In this document: positions 6,262 through 10,894 of the stretch, in pieces | How the letters are laid out: the number at the start of each line of letters is the position of its first letter | Numbering within the stretch: position 1 is the first letter of the stretch | Source: JBMYYE01 sp049609065 | Lineage (GTDB): Bacteria; Pseudomonadota; Alphaproteobacteria; Rhodobacterales; Rhodobacteraceae | Length of the DNA stretch: 10,894 nt | Direction of reading: 5' to 3' | NCBI GenBank assembly: GCA_049609065.1 | Contig: JBMYYE010000081.1 | Coordinates: forward strand, 1-10,894 | Notes under the pieces: model-generated | Told to the model about the DNA's origin: nothing | Seen by the model: only the letters and a program-made list of their open reading frames with translations | Databases searched by the model: none | Translations under genes and position numbers: made by a program

Positions 6262-7178
6262 GCATCTCTGCCCTTTGGACATATCAAAAAGAGCGCTTTC
6301 CGCTGTTTAAAACGGTACCGCTTCTGGCAATGTTTTCCGCGGCGAGCCTTTCCGTTTCTGCGGAATTGGCCGGGCGACCATTCCCCAGTTTCGGGGGATA
6401 TATCGCAGGTTTTGTTGTCGCAATGATGCTGTTTTTTCAATTGCGGGTTTGTGATGAATATAAAGACCTCGAAGAGGATAAACTCTATAGGCCCGATCGC
6501 CCGATTCCACGGGGGTTGATTTCGTTACGTTTTATTGTGTCGTTGGGTTTCGTCTCACTGCCCATTGCTGCGCTGGCGGTATGGCTCTGGTCGCCCCCTG
6601 CGGTGTGGTTGTTGGTTTTGGTTTGGGTCTGGCTTACGGCAATGACGCTGGAATTTGGTGTGGGAGATTGGCTAAAGGCGCGCCCTGTGCTTTACCTTTT
6701 AAGCCACATGGCCATCATGCCGCTTATTGATTTTTTGCTCACGGGTCTTGAATGGATGCCAAATGGCCGTGCCGCAGGGGCGTTGTGGATGTTTTTGGCT
6801 TTGTCTTTTGTGAATGGGTGTTTGCTCGAAATTGGTCGCAAACTGTGGGCTCCAGAAAATGAAATTGCGGGTGTTGAAACGTATTCACATCTTTGGGGAC
6901 CTAAGAAAGCGGCCTACATTTGGGTGGGCTGTGGCGGGGTGTCCTATCTTTTATTGCTGGGAGTGAGTGCGGCAACAGGGGGCTTATGGGTGAGCCTCAT
7001 TTTGGGGGGCGCTTTGTTTGTTTTGTGTCTCTGGGCGGCAGTTTCTTATGCGCGATCCCCAACGGATGCGGCCGAAAAACGGATGGATATGTTGGCCGGA
7101 TTATGGGTCTTTGCCTGTTATGCTCTGGCGGGGTTCGCCCCTGTTGTTATGAGGATTTTTGATGCCGTATATTATTAG
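6258..7178 (+). CDS. UbiA-superfamily prenyltransferase-like membrane protein
   Basis: This 306-residue protein has about eight predicted membrane segments (roughly 47-62, 92-110, 113-131, 143-163, 173-190, 219-236, 245-263, 279-297). After the first comes DEYKDLEEDKLYRPDRPIPR (66-85), which fits the UbiA Asp-rich motif NDxxDxxxD as DExxDxxxD plus the RPxRPIPRG follow-on. The second Asp motif is weak: at its expected place stands APENEIAGVETYSHLWG (198-214), with the G..T..LG framework but Glu/Asn instead of Asp. UbiA enzymes move a prenyl group from a prenyl diphosphate to an acceptor at the membrane. Neither donor nor acceptor is known here, and activity is not certain. It starts inside the HMG-CoA reductase stop (ATGA) without a clear ribosome site, so translation is probably coupled. 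Confidence 0.82.
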   Translation: MSISALWTYQKERFPLFKTVPLLAMFSAASLSVSAELAGRPFPSFGGYIAGFVVAMMLFFQLRVCDEYKDLEEDKLYRPDRPIPRGLISLRFIVSLGFVSLPIAALAVWLWSPPAVWLLVLVWVWLTAMTLEFGVGDWLKARPVLYLLSHMAIMPLIDFLLTGLEWMPNGRAAGALWMFLALSFVNGCLLEIGRKLWAPENEIAGVETYSHLWGPKKAAYIWVGCGGVSYLLLLGVSAATGGLWVSLILGGALFVLCLWAAVSYARSPTDAAEKRMDMLAGLWVFACYALAGFAPVVMRIFDAVYY

Positions 7179-9585
7179 ACAAGCCGCCGCCACAAATGTG
7201 CAAGAGGTCGGAGGCAAAGCGGTAGCGCTGTCCAAACTTGCCGCGTGCGGCTTTAACCCGCCGTCATTTTTTGTCATTACAACCGCGGCGTTTGAAAATT
7301 CAGAAATGCTAGACGAACTGGAGGCAGAGCTGTCTGCCCTTGGGACTGGCCCATTTGCGGTGCGCAGTTCGGCACGCCAAGAAGATGGGGCCGAACACAG
7401 CCATGCAGGCCAATTCGAAACCGTTTTGAATGTTGCGGCCCAAGATGTGTGGTCCGCCGCGAGAACGGTTTGGGAATCGGGTTTTTCAAATACGGTTGCC
7501 ACATACCGCGCGCTTAAATCTGGCGGTGTTGAGGAAGGCCCAGCCGTCATAGTGCAAACGATGATTGATGCCACCGCTGCAGGTGTGGCCTTTTCCGCGG
7601 ACCCCGTAACAGGGCGCCAAGATCAGGTTGTGATTTCCGCTATTGCGGGGCTGGGTGAACGATTGGTCTCTGGTGAGGAAGATGGAGAAGATTGGGTAAT
7701 TGGCCCAAATATAAAACGCCCGATTGCCGCTGAGGTTCTCACCGAAGAACAGGCATATGAAGTGGCGGATCTTGCACGTAAGGCGCAATCTGTGTTTGGT
7801 TTGCCCCAAGATATTGAATGGGCGTTTGATGTGGATGGCTTACATATTTTGCAGTCACGTCCGATTACGACGGCGCTTTTGCCTGCGCCACAGCCTGATA
7901 CTGCGCTGACGATTTTTGACAACTCCAACATTGTTGAAAGCTATCCGGGCATGGTCAGCCCCCTGACCTATTCTTTTGCGGTTCATGTCTATACCCGCGT
8001 GTATCAGGCGTTTGTGGCCTTGCTTGGTGTGCCAGCAACAACCATTGCGGAAAATGCCCCTGTTTTTTCCAACATGTTGGGTCGCATTGATGGGCGTGTC
8101 TATTACAACCTTGTGAATTGGTACCGTGCTTTGGCGTTGCTGCCGGGCTTTTCGCTCAATCGTGCGTATATGGAAACCATGATGGGGGTGGATACCCCAA
8201 TGCCTGCGGAAGTGACCGATACAATCGGCCCACCGCCGGCGCACGGGGTGGCACGGCTGTGCGAGTATCTGAAACTCGCGAAGGTCGGGGCAGGGCTCTT
8301 TTGGCAAGCGCTGCGTCTTCCTAGAACCAAAGCACGGTTCTATGAACGATTAAACGCGGCCCTTAGTAGCGGGTTTGACACAAAAACGGCAGGCCCAACA
8401 GAATTGGCCGCAGAATACCGTAGAATAGAAAGCACGCTGCTGGACCGTTGGGATGCGCCATTGGTCAATGATTTTTTGTGTATGATTGCGTTTGGAGCAT
8501 CGCGCAATCTCATGGAAAAATGGCTCGGGGAGCAGGGGCTTTTGCTGCATAATGATGTGATGATTGGACAAGGCGATATCGTGTCTGCTGAGCCCGCACA
8601 GCGCATTGCAACGATGGGGGCAATGGTGCGCAACGCAGGGATAGAAGACCGCCTGATGACGGAGGGGGTGGATGCGCTAGATGGGTTTCCTGATATTTTA
8701 TTCGCGGTGCAGTCATATCTTGATAAATTCGGGGATCGTTGTACGGAAGAATTGAAGCTCGAAAGTATTCCCCTAAGTGATGACCCAACGAGCCTTCTTC
8801 AGGCGATCGCCGCCAGCGCGATGCGTCCCTCTACATCTGAACACATCACCGCGACCCCGGATTGGGGTGGCCTGTTTCCTAAGAATATCGTCAAACGTGG
8901 GTTTGCCAAATGGATTGTTTCTTGGACCAAAGCGCGTGTTCGTGACCGGGAAAACTTGCGTTTTGAGCGCACGCGAATTTTTGGATATACGCGTCGGGTT
9001 TTCCTTGCGCTCGGGCGTGAACTGACCGCGCGCGATGTGTTGAGCACTCCACGAGATGTGTTTTTCTTAACAACGGAAGAAGTCTTAGGCGCGGTCGAAG
9101 GCTTTGGTCTGACGGCGGATCTGAAATCTTTAGTGGCCTTGCGAAAATCAGAAGATCACACCGCCTCAGAGCGTCTTGATCCCCCTGAACGTATTGAAGT
9201 ACGAGGGCCGGCCATCGCGCCAGTCTGGAATGAGGTTACCGTGCCAAACGATACCTCAACATCACGTGTTGCAACGGGATGTTCTGCGGGGAAAGTCTGC
9301 GCAAATGCGCGCATCATTCGCGATCCGCGTACAGAAACGCTCACACCGGGGGATATCTTGGTGGCGCGTCATACGGATCCAGGTTGGATTGCTGTCTTTT
9401 CCAATGCATCTGCTATTGTTGTGGAGCGCGGGTCATTATTATCACATTCCGCCATTGTTGCCCGTGAATTGGGCATACCATGTGTTGTGGGCCTCAAAGG
9501 GGCCACCCAATGGATTACAGATGGGCAACGCATTTGCGTCGATGGGGCAACAGGAGAAGTGGAGAAATGTGATGCAGACATCTGA
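7162..9585 (+). CDS. PEP synthase/rifampin-phosphotransferase-like dikinase
   Basis: The 807-residue protein has three parts. The N-terminal ATP-grasp domain of the PPDK/PEP-synthase family (about 1-235) includes GGKAVALSKL (17-26), AVRSSARQED (66-75), VQTMIDATAAGVAFSADPVTG (131-151) and DIEWAFDVDGLHILQSRPIT (217-236). A long central domain opens with NIVESYPGMVSPLT (256-269). A C-terminal phosphohistidine domain has His762 in GSLLSHSAIVARELGIPCVVG. The PEP/pyruvate barrel of true PEP synthase is absent; the protein ends soon after the His domain, as in rifampin phosphotransferases. The family splits ATP to AMP and Pi and passes the beta-phosphate through the histidine to a substrate bound by the central domain, here unknown. 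ATG 7162 follows GAGG by 7 bases and overlaps the UbiA-like gene by 17 bases. Confidence 0.88.
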   Translation: MPYIIRQAAATNVQEVGGKAVALSKLAACGFNPPSFFVITTAAFENSEMLDELEAELSALGTGPFAVRSSARQEDGAEHSHAGQFETVLNVAAQDVWSAARTVWESGFSNTVATYRALKSGGVEEGPAVIVQTMIDATAAGVAFSADPVTGRQDQVVISAIAGLGERLVSGEEDGEDWVIGPNIKRPIAAEVLTEEQAYEVADLARKAQSVFGLPQDIEWAFDVDGLHILQSRPITTALLPAPQPDTALTIFDNSNIVESYPGMVSPLTYSFAVHVYTRVYQAFVALLGVPATTIAENAPVFSNMLGRIDGRVYYNLVNWYRALALLPGFSLNRAYMETMMGVDTPMPAEVTDTIGPPPAHGVARLCEYLKLAKVGAGLFWQALRLPRTKARFYERLNAALSSGFDTKTAGPTELAAEYRRIESTLLDRWDAPLVNDFLCMIAFGASRNLMEKWLGEQGLLLHNDVMIGQGDIVSAEPAQRIATMGAMVRNAGIEDRLMTEGVDALDGFPDILFAVQSYLDKFGDRCTEELKLESIPLSDDPTSLLQAIAASAMRPSTSEHITATPDWGGLFPKNIVKRGFAKWIVSWTKARVRDRENLRFERTRIFGYTRRVFLALGRELTARDVLSTPRDVFFLTTEEVLGAVEGFGLTADLKSLVALRKSEDHTASERLDPPERIEVRGPAIAPVWNEVTVPNDTSTSRVATGCSAGKVCANARIIRDPRTETLTPGDILVARHTDPGWIAVFSNASAIVVERGSLLSHSAIVARELGIPCVVGLKGATQWITDGQRICVDGATGEVEKCDADI

Positions 9586-10672
9586 AATTGAAGCAAAGGC
9601 GGCTTTTGATCACATACGATATGCGCAGCTCTGGGAGGATGCGGATGTTTTGACCGCAGGGCTAGGGCCCAGCACGGGCGGGACGCTCGTGTCGATTTGC
9701 GCGGCAGGTGACAATGCGCTGGCAATGTTGACATTGGATCCGCGAAAAATTGTGGTTGTTGACCTGTCCTTGGCTCAGATTTCTTGCCTGAAATTGCGTA
9801 TTGCGGCGTTTCAAACGTTGACCCATCCTGAATTTCTTGAGTTGATGGGCGCCCGTCCGAGCGACCAGCGAAAAGAGTTGCTTTTTCAGACCATAGAAAA
9901 TTTGGACCGAGAGACACAGGCGTTTTGGGCGGGCCAAGCTAAAAATGTTGTGCGTTACGGTGCAGGGGGCGTTGGCAAGTTTGAGCAGTATTTTCGAATT
10001 TTTCGAAAATGGCTCCTACCGCTTGTGCATTCAAGGAAAACCATTGACGATATTTTTGTGTCGCGGCCGATAGAAGAACGACGCGCTTTTTTGGATGAGC
10101 GCTTTAATACATGGCGTTGGCGGTTATTGTTGAATGTGTTCTTTTCTCGCTTCGTGATGGGGCGCATGGGCCGCGATAAAGCGTTCTTTGACTATGTCGA
10201 AGGCAGCCCTGCCCAGCATGTTGCGCGGCGCATTTATCACGCTGCGGTCACCTGTGATCCGGCGGAAAATCCGTATTTACACTGGATCATGAAAGGAACC
10301 CACGGCACCGCGCTGCCCATGACATGGCGCGCAGAACATTTTGAAACGATTAAAACACGTCTTGACCGAATTGAGATTGTGCCAGGCGCATTGGAAGCTT
10401 TTGTCGCGACAGGGGAAAAAGCGGTTGGGTTTAATCTGTCTGATATTTTTGAATATATGTCGCCTGACGTTTTTGAAGCGGTTTATGGCTCTGTGTTAAA
10501 GGCATCGGAACCTGGGGCCCGCTTGGTCTATTGGAATATGATGGCCCCGCGGCGTGTGCCCGCCGCCTACGTGGACAAAATCACCACTCTTGCGGATGTT
10601 GAAACGCACCTTAAGGCGCAAGATAAGGCCTTCTTCTATTCTGATTTTGTGGTGGAAGAGGTGAAAGAATGA
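9572..10672 (+). CDS. DUF3419/BtaA-like SAM-dependent 3-amino-3-carboxypropyltransferase
   Basis: The 366-residue protein matches the DUF3419 family, which includes BtaA, the enzyme that moves the 3-amino-3-carboxypropyl group of S-adenosylmethionine to diacylglycerol in betaine lipid synthesis. Visible motifs are IRYAQLWEDADVL (15-27), a SAM-binding loop VSICAAGDNALAML (40-53), the acidic strand end IVVVDLSLAQ (60-69), NPYLHWIMKG (233-242), NLSDIFEYM (288-296) and a late YWNMMAPRR (320-328). ATG 9572 has GGAG 7 bases upstream and begins inside the dikinase gene (14-base overlap). The frame stays open far upstream to 9176, but that part overlaps the conserved dikinase His domain and is not expected to be translated. 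No BtaB-type N-methyltransferase is in view. The acceptor lipid or alcohol is unknown. Confidence 0.85.
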   Translation: MQTSEIEAKAAFDHIRYAQLWEDADVLTAGLGPSTGGTLVSICAAGDNALAMLTLDPRKIVVVDLSLAQISCLKLRIAAFQTLTHPEFLELMGARPSDQRKELLFQTIENLDRETQAFWAGQAKNVVRYGAGGVGKFEQYFRIFRKWLLPLVHSRKTIDDIFVSRPIEERRAFLDERFNTWRWRLLLNVFFSRFVMGRMGRDKAFFDYVEGSPAQHVARRIYHAAVTCDPAENPYLHWIMKGTHGTALPMTWRAEHFETIKTRLDRIEIVPGALEAFVATGEKAVGFNLSDIFEYMSPDVFEAVYGSVLKASEPGARLVYWNMMAPRRVPAAYVDKITTLADVETHLKAQDKAFFYSDFVVEEVKE

Positions 10673-10894
10673 GCATGGCGGTGCAACTTGCGCTGGCGGC
10701 GGGTTCGGTTGCGGTTTTGCTCGGTCTTATGGCTGTTGTGCAAAGGTGGAATATGCCTGCGGAAGTGCAACGTAAATTGGTGCATATCGGGACGGGGGTT
10801 TATGCGCTTTGTTTGCCGTGGCTGTTTCCTGATCGTTGGCCAGTTTACCTTCTTGTTGCGGTGACCTTGCTGGTGATGTTGGCGCTGAGAATGC
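10669..10894 (+). CDS. SEC59/VTE5-type membrane kinase or phosphatidate cytidylyltransferase-like protein, partial
   Basis: The first 75 residues are visible; the gene runs off the right edge. It starts with ATG inside the DUF3419 stop (ATGA overlap), with GAGG 7 bases upstream. After a hydrophobic helix (about 4-24) comes the motif VQRKLVHIGTG (33-43), then two further hydrophobic stretches around 43-53 and 58-73. The RKxxHI motif near the N-terminus is typical of the dolichol kinase SEC59 / phytol kinase VTE5 / diacylglycerol kinase DGK1 group, often annotated as phosphatidate cytidylyltransferases. Members commonly use CTP to phosphorylate polyprenols, phytol or diacylglycerol at the membrane. 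The call rests on this one motif and hydrophobicity, so the substrate and even kinase versus cytidylyltransferase role stay open. Confidence 0.7.
   Translation, partial: MSMAVQLALAAGSVAVLLGLMAVVQRWNMPAEVQRKLVHIGTGVYALCLPWLFPDRWPVYLLVAVTLLVMLALRM

Noticed and set aside
7101..7574. 157-residue minus-strand reading frame opposite the start of the dikinase gene.
   Set aside because: Antisense to the conserved ATP-grasp motifs, Ser/Ala-rich shadow composition, and no ribosome site of note.
9176..9571. N-terminal extension of the DUF3419 reading frame, giving a 498-residue product.
   Set aside because: It overlaps the conserved His domain of the dikinase in another frame, has no family similarity, and an ATG with a good ribosome site exists at 9572 just before the conserved core.
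4996..10894. A standard mevalonate pathway operon.
   Set aside because: Only the reductase is present. The four other genes belong to families outside that pathway, so naming the operon mevalonate would be unsupported.

Overview
The window looks like a chromosomal segment of an alphaproteobacterium, most likely Rhodobacterales (Roseobacter-type). The basis is the housekeeping block hemD / tsaD / gpsA / YciI, the FabG-like and LysE-like accessory genes, and protein sequences that read as typical of that order. By eye the base composition is moderate, lower than in many members of the order. No RNA genes, insertion sequences, CRISPR arrays or long repeats were seen.

Layout. (1) Positions 1-352, minus strand: 5' part of hemD (uroporphyrinogen-III synthase), running off the left edge. 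It is divergent from (2) a plus-strand run of tsaD (447-1535), gpsA (1532-2500) and a YciI-like gene (2503-2772), spaced by -4 and +2 bases. (3) A minus-strand YafY-type HTH/WYL regulator (2776-3477) converges on the YciI gene with 3 bases between stop codons. It diverges from a LysE-type exporter (3552-4142) followed by a FabG-like short-chain dehydrogenase (4153-4887). The regulator/exporter gap holds a perfect 8-bp inverted repeat with a 6-bp spacer (3485-3506), a likely operator.

(4) From 4996 to the right edge runs a tight plus-strand operon: class I HMG-CoA reductase, a UbiA-superfamily membrane protein, a rifampin-phosphotransferase-like dikinase (ATP-grasp, central domain, C-terminal phosphohistidine domain), a DUF3419/BtaA-like SAM-dependent protein, and the start of a SEC59/VTE5-type membrane kinase or cytidylyltransferase-like protein. 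Every junction overlaps (4, 17, 14 and 4 bases), so the genes are probably translationally coupled and work together.

The last operon is the part worth attention. None of the usual mevalonate-pathway partners (HMG-CoA synthase, GHMP kinases, diphosphomevalonate decarboxylase, IPP isomerase) lies beside the HMG-CoA reductase. Instead it sits with a prenyltransferase-fold protein, two candidate phosphate-handling enzymes and a relative of the betaine-lipid enzyme BtaA. My inference is a membrane-associated pathway for an unusual isoprenoid- or aminocarboxypropyl-modified lipid. The product cannot be read from the sequence, and the operon continues beyond the window.
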